This document shows, piece by piece, positions 35,219 through 45,080 of a stretch of 64,000 nt of DNA. How positions within the stretch are numbered: the stretch's first letter is position 1; every line of letters begins with the position of its first letter. The notes below the pieces were generated by a model that was not told the origin of the DNA, did no database searches, and worked only from the letters and a program-made list of their open reading frames with translations. The position numbers and the translations under genes are program-made. Source of the DNA: Arthrobacter gallicola (GTDB lineage Bacteria; Actinomycetota; Actinomycetes; Actinomycetales; Micrococcaceae); NCBI RefSeq assembly GCF_014836775.1, contig NZ_JACSQD010000001.1, forward strand, positions 803,681 through 867,680. Reading direction: 5' to 3'.

Positions 35219-36463
35219 ATGACAGCCTTACTGCTCGGAGCGGTGGTGTTGCTGGCGTACAGTGCCCTGTCGGGGCCGCTGAGCCGCCGGGGCGTAACAT
35301 CCGCCATGGCCTTCGTCCTGGCCGGGGTGGTCCTCGGCGCCGCCTCCGGCGGGTCACTCGGAATAGCACTGGACAGCGCCGCCGCCGAGCAGATAACAGA
35401 ACTGGCCCTTGTCTTCCTGCTCTTCACTGACGCTGCCCGCCTGGATTTAGGTGTCCTGCGCCGCAGCCTCGGGTGGCCGGGGAGGTTGCTGCTCATTGGC
35501 CTGCCGCTGACCCTCCTCCTGGGCCTGGGCGCCGGGATGCTGCTCTTCCCGGACCTTCCGCTGGCCAGCGTCTTCCTGCTCTCGGCGATGCTCTGCGCAA
35601 CCGACGCCGCCCTGGGCCAGCGCGTGGTGGAGGACCCCGCGGTCCCGGGACCGGTGCGTCAGGCGCTCAACGTGGAAAGCGGCCTGAATGACGGAATCGC
35701 GGTGCCCTTTTTCCTGGTGTCCCTGGACATCTCACTGGCAACACTGGAGGGCAATGTAGGGTCGGCCGTCGCCGGCGCCATCACGGAACAGATCGGCTGG
35801 GGCCTCGTGGCGGGGGTCGTGATGGGAGGAGCCGGCGGGTACCTGCTGCGGGCGGCGCGGGCCCGGGACTGGTTCCTCTCCGGGTGGCACCAGCTGTTCA
35901 CTCTGGCGGTGGCGCTGGGGGCCTTCTCAGCGGCGGGCACGCTGGGCGGCAGTGTCTTCATCGCGGCCTTTGTGGCCGGAATGGCGTTCCGCTGGAGTTC
36001 GGGTGCCGGCAACGTTGAGACAACGCGGTTCACTGCCGAAGCCGGGAGCGTTCTCGCGGCGGGGACGTGGATGATTTTCGGCTCCGTAGCCGTCCTTATC
36101 GCGCTCCCCCACATTACCTGGCAGGTCATCGTCTACGCGGTGCTGAGCCTCACGGTTGTGCGGATGCTGCCGGTGGCCACAGCAATGATCGGCAGCGGTG
36201 CGAGGTGGCCTACCCTGGCGTTTATGGGGTGGTTCGGCCCCCGCGGACTAGCCTCCGTGGTGTTCGGCCTGCTCGCTTTTGAACGCGAAACCCCCTACGC
36301 CACAACGCTCCTGACGACGGTGGTCGTCACGGTGGGGCTGAGCGTTTTCGCGCACGGACTCACTGTCATGCCTTTTGTGGCCGCTTACCAGCGCTGGTTC
36401 GAGGCACACCCCGGGAATCCCCGCCCGAATCCGGGCCGGGAACCTGACCTGCCGGCACGCTAG
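35219..36463 (+). CDS. Cation/proton antiporter, CPA1 (NhaP) type
   Basis: 414 residues with about 12 membrane segments. Family features are GRRGVTSAMAFVLAGVVLG-like SRRGVTSAMAFVLAG, LVFLLFTDAARLDL, ATDAALGQRVVEDPAVP, and NVESGLNDGIAVPFF, where the Asp of the ND-type motif carries the transported ion. GWFGPRGLASVVFGLLAFE is typical of NhaP. It exchanges Na+ or K+ for H+. The ATG at 35219 has GGGAGG 7 nt upstream. Its stop codon shares the palindrome CTAG (36460-36463) with the stop of the convergent gene. Confidence 0.92.
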   Translation: MTALLLGAVVLLAYSALSGPLSRRGVTSAMAFVLAGVVLGAASGGSLGIALDSAAAEQITELALVFLLFTDAARLDLGVLRRSLGWPGRLLLIGLPLTLLLGLGAGMLLFPDLPLASVFLLSAMLCATDAALGQRVVEDPAVPGPVRQALNVESGLNDGIAVPFFLVSLDISLATLEGNVGSAVAGAITEQIGWGLVAGVVMGGAGGYLLRAARARDWFLSGWHQLFTLAVALGAFSAAGTLGGSVFIAAFVAGMAFRWSSGAGNVETTRFTAEAGSVLAAGTWMIFGSVAVLIALPHITWQVIVYAVLSLTVVRMLPVATAMIGSGARWPTLAFMGWFGPRGLASVVFGLLAFERETPYATTLLTTVVVTVGLSVFAHGLTVMPFVAAYQRWFEAHPGNPRPNPGREPDLPAR

Positions 36464-37326
36464 CCGGCACCGGCGAGTTCCCACCGGTTCACGATTGCCG
36501 CAGCGCCTTCCAGGACCGCGATGCCTTCGTCTAGGCTTTCCGTGCCGGCGCTCAGGACAACAATGCTGTACTCCGTGGTGCCGCCGACCACAAACCCGGA
36601 GCTTCCGACGTTCCAGGCGAGGAAATCGTCCTGAAGCCAGCCGTTCTTCAGCCCTACTTCGGCGAGAGGATTGAGGATACCCGCGGTGATCCCCCACATC
36701 TGGTCCGGCGCCACGCTTTCGAGCAGGCTGACGGCGTAGTCCTGCAGGTCGGGGCGGATCCATTCCACTCCGAGGGCAACCGCCGTCGCGATGCGAAGCT
36801 GGTCCTCCGCGACGGTTTCGTTTGCGCCCCAGATATCGGAGGCTTCCGTCTCGGCGACTCCGAGCAGATTGTAGGTCTGCTGCAGTTCCTCCGCCCCACC
36901 AACAGCGGCGTAGAGCTCATCGGTGGCTGCGTTGTCACTCAGGCAGATCATCAGCTCCGTCAATTCCAGCTCGACGTCGGTGAGGTCCCGTTCTTCCCCC
37001 GTGGCCTGCCGCAGCAGCGTGAGCAGGATCGGCACCTTGACCAGGCTTGCCTCGAGATACCGCCCGTCGGCGTTGTAGGACCAGGCACGGCCGGAATCAT
37101 ACTCATAGGTCGCAACCGAGAAATCGATCCCGGTTTCCGCTGCGTAGCGGTCCAGTTCGGCCTGCAGCGCCAGCTCCGGCTCAGTAGTGGCAGACGGCGT
37201 TTCGGCGCTGCCCGGCGCGCTCACCGTTCCCGCTTCCGGCTCTGCCGTGCACCCGGTGGCCGCCGTCAGCAGCAGTCCCGCCGAAAGCAGGGTTGCCAGG
37301 ACAGGCTTCAGAAGTTCAGTGCGCAA
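36460..37326 (-). CDS. Beta-lactamase-like serine hydrolase lipoprotein
   Basis: 288 residues. The signal peptide ends in the lipobox ATGC with Cys26, so the protein is lipid-anchored outside. The class A beta-lactamase fold motifs are present: Ser94-x-x-Lys97 (SLVK), SDN at 130-132, and KNG in place of KTG. The omega-loop Glu-x-x-Leu-Asn needed for penicillin hydrolysis is not recognisable, so drug hydrolysis is doubtful and a penicillin-binding or peptidase-like role is possible. The start is TTG at 37326, with no strong ribosome site. Downstream lies only the convergent antiporter. Confidence 0.82.
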   Translation of the reverse strand: MRTELLKPVLATLLSAGLLLTAATGCTAEPEAGTVSAPGSAETPSATTEPELALQAELDRYAAETGIDFSVATYEYDSGRAWSYNADGRYLEASLVKVPILLTLLRQATGEERDLTDVELELTELMICLSDNAATDELYAAVGGAEELQQTYNLLGVAETEASDIWGANETVAEDQLRIATAVALGVEWIRPDLQDYAVSLLESVAPDQMWGITAGILNPLAEVGLKNGWLQDDFLAWNVGSSGFVVGGTTEYSIVVLSAGTESLDEGIAVLEGAAAIVNRWELAGAG

Positions 37327-37466
37327 GGTGGACGTTTCTTTCAGGTACCGGCGGAACAGCGGTGCGCAAAACGCACTTGATCCTTGGTACCAGTTCAGTC
37401 TTTGAGTTCGATGTGCCTAGTCTGTCCGGCTGCTGGGAGCGGCTGGAACCGGCGTGTCCGGGCACG

Positions 37467-37503
37467 AAAAAACCCGCTTGCAGACGTTGCTGCAAGCGGG
37501 TTT
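37467..37503 (-). terminator. Terminator of tRNA-Val
   Basis: 14-bp perfect stem (AAACCCGCTTGCAG and complement), loop ACGTTG, followed on the minus strand by a T-run. It begins 7 nt after the tRNA 3' end. Confidence 0.95.
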
Positions 37504-37509
37504 AGCCGG

Positions 37510-37582
37510 TGGGTCCTACCGGGATCGAACCGATGACATCCACGGTGTAAACGTGGCGCTCTACCAGCTGAGCTAAAGACCC
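37510..37582 (-). tRNA. tRNA-Val(TAC)
   Basis: Minus-strand cloverleaf with acceptor GGGTCTT/AGGACCC, discriminator A, D-arm AGCTCAGCTGGTAGAGC, anticodon arm CCACG-TTTACAC-CGTGG giving TAC, and T-arm TCGGTTCGATCCCGG. CCA is not encoded. Confidence 0.96.
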
Positions 37583-37664
37583 GACGTGATTCGTTATGCC
37601 AGCGGGAAACCCCGTCAGCGCCGCATCACGAGGAATTACATTACCGGAAGGCCACGCCAAATGC

Positions 37665-38633
37665 CTAATCGGAGTGCCGGCCCGGATGCTGCGGCACGCC
37701 GGCACCAGGATCAGGCAGGGTCCGGGCAAGGTACTGAAGCGCTGTGCCGACACCCATGTTGATTTTCAGGTCCGCCAGGGCGTCTCCGCGCGTCTGGCCA
37801 CGGTTGATGATCACCACGGGCTTGCCTTCCCTGGCCGCATGCCGGACAAACCGCAGTCCGCTCATCACGGTCAGGGAGGAGCCGGCAACCAGCAGGGCAC
37901 CGGCGTCGTCCACCGCCGCGTAAGCAAGCCGCACCCGGTCCTTGGGGACGTTTTCCCCGAAGTACACGAAATCAGGTTTGAGCATGCCATCGCAGACGGG
38001 GCAGTCGGCGACGGTGAAGTCCTCAGTATCGGAAACTTCCGCGTCAGCGTCAGGAGCAATGTCACCTTCGCCGGCGACCCGCTCCAAATACCCGGGGTTC
38101 AGCCGCTCCAGCAGCCTCGCTATCCCTTCGCGGGTGTACACGGAGCCGCAGGACAGGCACAGCACCCGGTCGAACCGGCCGTGCAGATCGATGACCCGGA
38201 TGCTTCCGGCATCGCTGTGCAGCCGGTCAACATTCTGGGTGATAACTCCGGTCAGCAGGCCGCGCTCTTCCAGATGCACCACGGCCTCGTGGCCGGCATT
38301 GGGCACGGCATGGCGCAGGTGGTGCCAGCCCACGTGATTACGGGCCCAGTACCGCTGGCGCAGCACCGGGTCGCCCACGAACTGCTGGTAGGTCATCGGG
38401 TTGCGCGGCGGCGCATCGGGGCCACGGTAGTCCGGGATGCCTGAATCGGTGCTGAGCCCGGCGCCGGTCAGCAGCGCCATCCGGCGTCCGGCGAGAAGTT
38501 CGACGGCGGCGTCCAGCTCCTGCCGTTCGGCTTCGGTTGGTTCAGCCGATGCTTCAGCGGCTTCTCGGGCCGCCAATCCGGTGAGACCGGTTCCCGGATC
38601 CCGGGAGGTCTGGGGCTTCCGGGGAACAGCCAT
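37665..38633 (-). CDS. Sir2-family NAD-dependent protein deacylase
   Basis: 322 residues from the ATG at 38633. Sirtuin motifs are in order: GAGLSTDSGIPDYRG (NAD binding), TQNVDRLH, the catalytic His in IDLHGRF, a zinc site of CLSCG and CPVCDG, and LVAGSSLTVMSGLRF. Such enzymes remove acyl groups from lysines using NAD+; acetyl-CoA synthetase is a common target. The first 45 residues are a disordered Ala/Glu-rich tail. It starts 1 nt after the stop of the peroxiredoxin gene, forming an operon DUF3052-ahpE-sirtuin. The tRNA-Val gene lies downstream on the same strand. Confidence 0.93.
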   Translation of the reverse strand: MAVPRKPQTSRDPGTGLTGLAAREAAEASAEPTEAERQELDAAVELLAGRRMALLTGAGLSTDSGIPDYRGPDAPPRNPMTYQQFVGDPVLRQRYWARNHVGWHHLRHAVPNAGHEAVVHLEERGLLTGVITQNVDRLHSDAGSIRVIDLHGRFDRVLCLSCGSVYTREGIARLLERLNPGYLERVAGEGDIAPDADAEVSDTEDFTVADCPVCDGMLKPDFVYFGENVPKDRVRLAYAAVDDAGALLVAGSSLTVMSGLRFVRHAAREGKPVVIINRGQTRGDALADLKINMGVGTALQYLARTLPDPGAGVPQHPGRHSD

Positions 38634-38634
38634 T

Positions 38635-39126
38635 CTAGGCTCCTCCCGCGGATGCCATGTCCCCAAGCACCCTGAGGTATTCCGCCGGGTCCCGCGGCGC
38701 GTTGATATCGGAGCGCAGGATGTGCTGGATCGTCCTGTCCGGACCGATGAAGAAACTGGACCTCGTGGCCAGCCCGCGGCCTTCGTCGAAGACGCCGTAG
38801 CGCCTGGCCGCCTCTCCGTGCGGCCAAAAGTCCGAGAGCAGGTCGAAGGACCAGCCCTGTTCCCGCGCCCAGGCGCGGAGCGCGTACTTGGTGTCGCAGG
38901 AGACTGCCAGCAGTGCGGCTCCAGCGTCAGCGAACGCTGGCTCCTGCTCCGCGAGGCTGGACAGCTCCCCTGAACACACGCGGGAAAAGGCGAAGGGGTA
39001 AAAGACCAGGACCACGGACCGCCCCGCGAATCCCTCAAGGCTGACCGGTTCCCCATACTGATTGGGAAGGTCGAAGCCCGGGGCAGGGTCCCCGATCCCG
39101 GGGCCCTGCGCCGTTTCGGGTGCCAC
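38635..39126 (-). CDS. ahpE: Peroxiredoxin, AhpE type
   Basis: 163-residue 1-Cys-like peroxiredoxin. The peroxidatic Cys51 lies in YPFAFSRVCSGEL, the family P-x3-T/S-x2-C motif with Ser in the Thr place. A second Cys77 (AVSCDT) is at the site seen in many AhpE proteins. Its position beside DUF3052 and divergent from aceE matches Rv2238c (ahpE) in M. tuberculosis. It reduces peroxides and peroxynitrite in the cytosol. The GTG start at 39126 is 8 nt after the DUF3052 stop. Confidence 0.9.
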   Translation of the reverse strand: MAPETAQGPGIGDPAPGFDLPNQYGEPVSLEGFAGRSVVLVFYPFAFSRVCSGELSSLAEQEPAFADAGAALLAVSCDTKYALRAWAREQGWSFDLLSDFWPHGEAARRYGVFDEGRGLATRSSFFIGPDRTIQHILRSDINAPRDPAEYLRVLGDMASAGGA

Positions 39127-39134
39127 TGCGGAAA

Positions 39135-39554
39135 TTACTTCTTCCTGCGGCTCACCAGGCGGGTGGCAGCCCAGTCCTGGCAGACGCCGGGAGAGGTTGT
39201 CACGTGCAGCCCGGCGGTGGGTGCTGCTTCTTCGATATCCGCCGGCGGCACGTAACCGTTCCGGCCCGATTTCGGCGTCAGGACCCAGACAACGCCACCG
39301 TCATCGAGTGTGGTCAGCGAATCGACCAGCGCATCGACCAGATCCCCGTCATCGGCACGCCACCACAGGATGACTCCGTCGACTACGTCGTGGTCGTCTT
39401 CTGTGAGGAGTTCTCCGCCGACTAAGTCCTCGAGGTCCTCCCGCAGATCAAAGTCGACGTCGTCGTCGTAGCCGAATTCCTGAATCAGGTCACCGTCTTT
39501 AAAACCCATTCTTTCCGCCACGTTGCTCTCCGTGACGGCATCGGCCTCGCTCAC
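39135..39554 (-). CDS. DUF3052 family protein
   Basis: 139 residues. The acidic N-terminus (ERMGFKDGDLIQEFGYDDDVDFDLREDLEDL) and the following LLTEDDHDVVDGVILWWRADDGDLVDALVDSLTTL match the actinobacterial DUF3052 family found next to aceE and ahpE in many genomes. Function is unknown; no catalytic motif is visible. The GTG at 39554 has AGGAGG 6 nt upstream and is strongly preferred to longer in-frame readings. First gene of the operon with ahpE and the sirtuin. Confidence 0.9.
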   Translation of the reverse strand: MSEADAVTESNVAERMGFKDGDLIQEFGYDDDVDFDLREDLEDLVGGELLTEDDHDVVDGVILWWRADDGDLVDALVDSLTTLDDGGVVWVLTPKSGRNGYVPPADIEEAAPTAGLHVTTSPGVCQDWAATRLVSRRKK

Positions 39555-39943
39555 TTCACTCCTCCTGGTTGACTGCATAAATACAAGGGAATCACATCTT
39601 CGCCCGAACTGCCCTTTCCCTGACTCAAGGGAACACCTTTTAGCAGCAAGCTTCAAGGGCCGCAGCCGATGTGGGGGCCGGAATCCGGAGCCCGGCCCGC
39701 ACCCCTGAAAAGGCCCGCACCACCCGCCGCTGCCACACGGCCTTCCGCAGGAACGAGGTTCGCCCGGAAGGCTACGCAAGGGTTCCGGGCCGGTCTACAG
39801 TGGCCTTAAGGCACGGGAAGCGGGCGCAGCCGTCCGCCGGTTGACCGCACTCCCCGTCCGGCGGACAGGTCCGGCACCAGCACCACAGGAGCACCGCAGC
39901 ACAGGACCACTGCCCAGACACCATCTGTGCATAGGAGAGTTTC
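39555..39943. other. Divergent intergenic region, DUF3052 / aceE
   Basis: 389 nt carrying the promoters of the ahpE operon and aceE. The part nearest DUF3052 (39570-39660) is AT-richer than the rest. I see no gene, tRNA or convincing operator, only the TAGGAGAG ribosome site of aceE at 39932-39939. Confidence 0.5.
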
Positions 39944-42682
39944 GTGGCCGCAGAAGACAGAACTGACATCCTCAGCGGGCTCACCGGCCAGCTGCCGGAC
40001 AGTGACCCGGAAGAAACCGCGGAGTGGATCGAGTCCCTGGACGATCTGGTCCGCAGTGAGGGCACCGAACGGGCGCAGTTCATCATGCGTTCCCTTCTCC
40101 AGCGGGCCGGTGCGCATTCCATCGGAGTTCCGATGGTAACCACCACCGACTACATCAACACCATCCCGGTGGACCAGGAACCTGAGTTCCCCGGCGACGA
40201 GGAGTTTGAGCGGCGTTTCCGGGCCTGGATGCGCTGGAACGCTGCTGTGATGGTGCACCGGGCGCAGCGGCCCGGGGTTGGGGTTGGCGGCCACATCTCC
40301 ACATTCGCCGGTGCAGCGACACTGTACGAGGTGGGCATGAACCATTTCTTCCGCGGCAAGGACCACCCGGGCCGGGGGGACCAGATTTTCTTCCAGGGCC
40401 ACGCAGCGCCGGGAATGTACGCCCGGGCGTTCCTCGAGGGGCGTCTGTCCGAGGAGGACATGGACGGTTTCCGGCAGGAAAAGTCCCGCGAAGGCCATGC
40501 ACTGTCCTCCTACCCGCATCCGCGCTCCATGCCCGAGTTCTGGGAATTCCCCACCGTGTCCATGGGCATCGGCCCGATGAACGCGATCTATCAGGCCCAG
40601 CTGAACCGGTATATGGACAACCGCGGCATGAAGGACACCTCCGACCAGCATGTCTGGGCCTTCCTGGGCGACGGCGAAATGGACGAACCCGAATCACGCG
40701 GGCTGCTGCATGTGGCCGCGAACGACAAGCTGGATAACCTCACGTTCGTGATCAACTGCAACCTGCAGCGCCTGGACGGACCGGTGCGCGGCAACGGCAA
40801 AATCATGCAGGAACTCGAAGCGTTCTTCCGCGGGGCCGGCTGGAACGTGATCAAGGTGGTCTGGGGCCGGGAATGGGACGCGCTGCTGGAGAAGGACACC
40901 GACGGCGCGCTGGTCAAGATCATGAACTCCACGCTCGACGGCGATTACCAGACCTACAAGGCCGAATCCGGCGGCTTTATCCGCGACCATTTTTTCGGCA
41001 GGTCCCCGCAGACCAAGGCCATGGTCGCTGACCTGTCCGACGACGAGATCTGGAACCTCAAGCGCGGCGGACACGACTACCGGAAGGTGTACGCCGCCTA
41101 CAAGGCCGCCATGGAGTTCAAGGGAAAGCCCACGGTGATCCTGGCGCAGACCGTCAAAGGCTATGGCCTGGGGCCGCACTTCGAAGCCCGCAACGCAACC
41201 CACCAGATGAAGAAGCTGACCCTGGATGACCTGAAACTGTTCCGCGACTACCTGCGGATTCCAGTCACGGATGACCAGCTGGAGGCGGACCCGTACCGTC
41301 CGCCGTACTACAACCCCGGGCCGCAGGCTCCCGAGATCCGGTACATGCTGGACCGCCGGCGGGAACTGGGCGGTTTCCTGCCGGAGCGGCGCACGGACTA
41401 CAAGCCCATCCATCTGCCCGGAGAAAAGTCCTACGAGGTGGCCAACCGCGGCTCGGGCAAGCAGCTGGCGGCCACCACCATGGCCTTTGTCCGGCTGCTT
41501 AAGGACCTGATGCGGGACAAGGAATTCGGGATGCGGGTTGTCCCGGTCATCCCCGATGAAGCCCGCACCTTTGGCATGGATTCGTTTTTCCCCACCGCAA
41601 AGATCTACAACCCCCTGGGGCAGAACTATCTCTCCGTGGACCGCGATCTGATGCTGGCTTACAAGGAATCCCCGCAGGGGCAGATCGTGCACGTGGGTAT
41701 CAACGAGGCAGGTTCGATCGCCGCGTTCACTGCGGCGGGCACGGCGTACGCCACCCAGGGAGTTCCGCTGATCCCGGTGTACGTGTTCTATTCGATGTTC
41801 GGCTTCCAGCGCACCGGCGACTACCTCTGGGCCGCCGCTGACCAGATGGCCCGCGGCTTCCTGATCTCCGCGACCGCCGGCCGCACCACCCTGACGGGTG
41901 AGGGCCTGCAGCATGCCGACGGCCACTCCCCGATCCTGGCCGCCACCAACCCCGCGGTAAAGACCTACGATCCGGCCTACGGCTACGAAATCGGGCACAT
42001 CGTGCGCCACGGACTCGACGAAATGTATGGTCAGGGCTCTGCGGATCCGAACGTGATTTACAACATCATGGCTTACAACGAACCCATCCTGCAGCCTAAG
42101 GCACCGGAGGAACTGGACGTCGAAGGCGTGATCCGGGGGATCTACCTGCTCTCCCCCGCGAGCATCGACGGGCCGCGCACCCAGCTGCTGGCCTCCGGCG
42201 TCGCGGTCCCCTGGGCCATGGAAGCCCAGCAGCTGCTGGCGGATGACTGGGGTGTCTCGGCCGATGTCTGGTCCGTCACGTCCTGGAATGAACTGCGCCG
42301 GGACGGACTCGCCGCTGAGGAGGAGGCGTTCCTGCATCCGGATGCCGAACCCAGGGTGCCCTTTGTGACCTCCCAAATGTCCGGCGCCACCGGCCCGGTT
42401 GTGGCATCCACTGACTACATGAAGGCCGTTCCGGACCAGATCCGCCAGTTCCTCCCGAACGAGTTTGCGACCCTGGGCGCGGACGGCTTCGGCTTCGCCG
42501 ACACCCGGGCCGCTGCACGGCGGTACTTCAAGATCGACAGCCACTCGATGGTGGTCCGCGCCCTGGAGATGCTGGCCCGGCGCAGCGAGGTGGATCCGGC
42601 GGCGCCGATGCAGGCCATCAACCGGTACCACCTGTACGACGTCACGAAGGGCACCAGCGGCAACGCCGGGGGCGACGCATAG
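39944..42682 (+). CDS. aceE: Pyruvate dehydrogenase E1 component, homodimeric
   Basis: 912 residues, the length of the homodimeric E1 of the PDH complex, which decarboxylates pyruvate with thiamine diphosphate and passes the acetyl group to E2. The TPP motif begins [10 protein letters not shown] (near residue 245). Other conserved segments are the N-terminal [43 protein letters not shown] [18 protein letters not shown] and the C-terminal transketolase-like domain. The GTG start at 39944 has TAGGAGAG 5 nt upstream. E2 and E3 are not in the window. FasR and the fab genes follow. Confidence 0.97.
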   Translation: MAAEDRTDILSGLTGQLPDSDPEETAEWIESLDDLVRSEGTERAQFIMRSLLQRAGAHSIGVPMVTTTDYINTIPVDQEPEFPGDEEFERRFRAWMRWNAAVMVHRAQRPGVGVGGHISTFAGAATLYEVGMNHFFRGKDHPGRGDQIFFQGHAAPGMYARAFLEGRLSEEDMDGFRQEKSREGHALSSYPHPRSMPEFWEFPTVSMGIGPMNAIYQAQLNRYMDNRGMKDTSDQHVWAFLGDGEMDEPESRGLLHVAANDKLDNLTFVINCNLQRLDGPVRGNGKIMQELEAFFRGAGWNVIKVVWGREWDALLEKDTDGALVKIMNSTLDGDYQTYKAESGGFIRDHFFGRSPQTKAMVADLSDDEIWNLKRGGHDYRKVYAAYKAAMEFKGKPTVILAQTVKGYGLGPHFEARNATHQMKKLTLDDLKLFRDYLRIPVTDDQLEADPYRPPYYNPGPQAPEIRYMLDRRRELGGFLPERRTDYKPIHLPGEKSYEVANRGSGKQLAATTMAFVRLLKDLMRDKEFGMRVVPVIPDEARTFGMDSFFPTAKIYNPLGQNYLSVDRDLMLAYKESPQGQIVHVGINEAGSIAAFTAAGTAYATQGVPLIPVYVFYSMFGFQRTGDYLWAAADQMARGFLISATAGRTTLTGEGLQHADGHSPILAATNPAVKTYDPAYGYEIGHIVRHGLDEMYGQGSADPNVIYNIMAYNEPILQPKAPEELDVEGVIRGIYLLSPASIDGPRTQLLASGVAVPWAMEAQQLLADDWGVSADVWSVTSWNELRRDGLAAEEEAFLHPDAEPRVPFVTSQMSGATGPVVASTDYMKAVPDQIRQFLPNEFATLGADGFGFADTRAAARRYFKIDSHSMVVRALEMLARRSEVDPAAPMQAINRYHLYDVTKGTSGNAGGDA

Positions 42683-42782
42683 CGGTCCCCGGTGTTGCCG
42701 GACGCCGGCTTCCGCCACTGCCTGAGAGTTGTAGCCTTCACACAAAATGGAGGTTGCCTGCTTGAAGTCGTAAGCTCAAGAC

Positions 42783-44015
42783 ATGCCAGTTCCCCACTCT
42801 GTACGCAATGCCTCCACTGCGCCGGATCAGAGCGGCGCCGACCCAGTGGTTCTGGAACGGCTCAAGGCAAATATTGGCAAGCTTTCCACCGCCACGATGA
42901 AGCAACTCGATGTATCCCTCCCGTGGTACCGGGGACTGCGCCCGGATGAGCGCTCCGCCCTGGGCATGGTGGCCCAGAAAGGCATCGCCTCCTTCGTCAA
43001 CTGGTATGAGCGCCCCGCGTCACCGGCCTGGGTCCTCAGCGACGTCTTCGGCACAGCACCCACCGAGCTGACCCGGGCCATCAGCCTGCAGAAAGCACTC
43101 GCCCTCATCCGCGTCGTCGTGCAGGTCGTGGAGGACCGGGTTCCGGAGCTGGCCGCCGGCTCGTCACAGGGCCCGCTGCGCGAAGCGGTCCTGCGGTACT
43201 CGCGTGAAGTCGCCTTCGCAGCCGCCGATGTGTACGCCCGGGCCGCGGAAACCCGCGGTGCCTGGGACACGCGCCTCGAGGCACTGGTGGTAGACGCCAT
43301 CCTGCGCGGCGAAAGTTCCGACGCCCTGCGCTCCCGCATCGCGGCGGTGGGTTGGACGTCGACGGCGGGAGTCACCGTGTTTGTCGGCAGTTCCCCGGCG
43401 GACCAGAACCCCACCTTCGTCAACGAACTGCGCCGCGTGGCCGGACGGCTCGCGGAGGACATCCTGGTCGGCATCCAAGGGGACCGGTTGATCCTGGTCC
43501 TGGGCGGATTGTCGGATAAAACCGGTTCCTACACGCGGCTGGCAGACCTTTTCGGCCCCGGGCCGGTGGTCTACGGGCCGCTTGCCGACTCCCTGGTTGA
43601 GGCCGGGCCATCTGCCCAGGCGGCCTTCGCCGGCCTGACCGCCGCGCGCGCGTGGCCGGCTGCCCCGCGTCCGGTCTCGGCTGACGATCTCTGGCCCGAG
43701 CGCGTGATGTCAGGCGACGAATCGGCCCGCAAAGCCCTGGTGCGCAGCATCTACCGCCCCCTGCTGGCTGCCTCCAACGGCCTGGCCGAAACCCTGTCCG
43801 CCTACCTTTCACTTGGCCATTCACTTGAAGCCACGGCCCGGGAACTCTTCGTTCATGCGAACACCGTCCGGTACCGGCTCCGGCGGGTCTGTGACATCAC
43901 CGGCTGGGATCCGATGCTGCCGCGGGAAGCGTTCGTCCTGCAGACAGCCCTGGTGGTGGGGAGGCTTGCGCCAAACGGAAAGGCAGCCCCGGAACGGCCT
44001 TCGCCACGCAGCTGA
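42783..44015 (+). CDS. fasR: PucR/CdaR-type regulator, FasR-like
   Basis: 410 residues. The C-terminal helix-turn-helix of the PucR family (LSAYLSLGHSLEATARELFVHANTVRYRLRRVCDITGWDP) follows a GGDEF-like middle region. Position directly upstream of fabD-fabH-acpP-fabF is that of FasR in Streptomyces and Mycobacterium (Rv2242), where it activates fatty-acid synthase genes in response to long acyl-CoA. The same role is inferred. The start is the ATG at 42783. It is separated from aceE by 100 nt and from fabD by 108 nt with inverted repeats. Confidence 0.88.
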   Translation: MPVPHSVRNASTAPDQSGADPVVLERLKANIGKLSTATMKQLDVSLPWYRGLRPDERSALGMVAQKGIASFVNWYERPASPAWVLSDVFGTAPTELTRAISLQKALALIRVVVQVVEDRVPELAAGSSQGPLREAVLRYSREVAFAAADVYARAAETRGAWDTRLEALVVDAILRGESSDALRSRIAAVGWTSTAGVTVFVGSSPADQNPTFVNELRRVAGRLAEDILVGIQGDRLILVLGGLSDKTGSYTRLADLFGPGPVVYGPLADSLVEAGPSAQAAFAGLTAARAWPAAPRPVSADDLWPERVMSGDESARKALVRSIYRPLLAASNGLAETLSAYLSLGHSLEATARELFVHANTVRYRLRRVCDITGWDPMLPREAFVLQTALVVGRLAPNGKAAPERPSPRS

Positions 44016-44040
44016 CCGACTTGCCAGCGCCGGCTGCGCT

Positions 44041-44081
44041 TGTAGACTTCCTACAACGCCCTCCGGTGAGCTTGGTTCACC
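44041..44081 (+). promoter_or_regulatory. Two inverted repeats upstream of fabD
   Basis: TGTAG-N5-CTACA at 44041-44055 and GGTGA-N7-TCACC at 44065-44081 lie 43-83 nt before the fabD start. They are candidate binding sites for FasR or another lipid regulator; this is inference from position and symmetry. Confidence 0.45.
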
Positions 44082-44123
44082 TAAACACCCGGGAAATCCC
44101 GCCAACTTTGGAAAGCTTGATAC

Positions 44124-45080
44124 GTGCTAGCAATCGTCTGCCCCGGCCAGGGGTCACAAACGCCCGGCTTCCTTTCTCCGTGGCTTGAACTGCCGGGAGT
44201 GCCGGAACACCTCGAAGCCCTTTCCGCAGTAGCCGGATTGGACCTCATTGCCCACGGCACGGTCTCCGATGAGGAGACCATCAAGGACACCGCCGTCGCC
44301 CAGCCGCTGATTGTGGCTGCCGGACTGGTGGCTGCCCGGCAGCTCCTGGACACTGAAGCACTCACCGCGGCTACCGTCGTCGCCGGCCACTCCGTCGGCG
44401 AGATCACGGCCGCGGCTGTCTCCGGCGCACTGCCCGAGGCTGATGCCATCGTGTTTGTCCGTGAACGTGCCAATGCCATGGCCCGGGCCGCCGCAGCGCA
44501 GCCCACCGGCATGAGCGCCGTCCTCGGCGGAGACCCGGAAGATGTGGCGCGCGTCCTGGCCGAGGCCGGCCTCACGGCTGCCAACGCCAACGGCGGGGGC
44601 CAGGTTGTTGCCGCCGGCACGCTGGATCAGCTCCAGGCGCTGGCGGAAAACCCGCCGGCGAAGGCCCGTGTCATTCCGCTCAAGGTCGCCGGCGCCTTCC
44701 ACACCTCGCATATGGAACCGGCCGTGAGCGTCCTCGAAGCGCTGCGGCCTTCCCTCTCACCTGCCGACCCGCGCCCCACACTGCTGTCAAACTACGACGG
44801 CGCTGCCGTAGTAAGCGGCGATGCCAACCTCGACAGCCTCATCGCCCAGGTCTCACGGCCGGTGCGCTGGGATCTGTGTATGGAAACCATGACGGCAGCG
44901 GGAGTCACCGGCATCCTGGAGCTTCCCCCGGCCGGCACCCTGACCGGCCTGGCCAAGCGGGGCATGCGCGGAGTTCCGTCGCTGGCCCTGAAAACCCCCG
45001 AAGATCTCGCCGCAGCCCGCGCATTCGTGGCTGAGCATTCCGGCGCCGCAGCAGTTACGACACAAGAAGGTAATGCGTGA
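44124..45080 (+). CDS. fabD: Malonyl-CoA:ACP transacylase
   Basis: 318 residues. It moves malonyl from CoA to ACP to feed chain elongation. Motifs: GQGSQ near residues 8-12, the nucleophile Ser90 in VVAGHSVGEITA, and the catalytic His in VAGAFHTSHM. The GTG start at 44124 gives the normal N-terminus. The last codons overlap the fabH start by 4 nt (GTGA). Confidence 0.96.
   Translation: MLAIVCPGQGSQTPGFLSPWLELPGVPEHLEALSAVAGLDLIAHGTVSDEETIKDTAVAQPLIVAAGLVAARQLLDTEALTAATVVAGHSVGEITAAAVSGALPEADAIVFVRERANAMARAAAAQPTGMSAVLGGDPEDVARVLAEAGLTAANANGGGQVVAAGTLDQLQALAENPPAKARVIPLKVAGAFHTSHMEPAVSVLEALRPSLSPADPRPTLLSNYDGAAVVSGDANLDSLIAQVSRPVRWDLCMETMTAAGVTGILELPPAGTLTGLAKRGMRGVPSLALKTPEDLAAARAFVAEHSGAAAVTTQEGNA

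Noticed and set aside
34879..35496. N-terminal extension of the DUF2252 protein
   Set aside because: It crosses the start of the divergent antiporter gene; the ATG at 34878 has a good ribosome site.
40694..42745. Open frame of about 680 codons antisense to aceE
   Set aside because: Composition typical of shadow frames; aceE is complete on the other strand.
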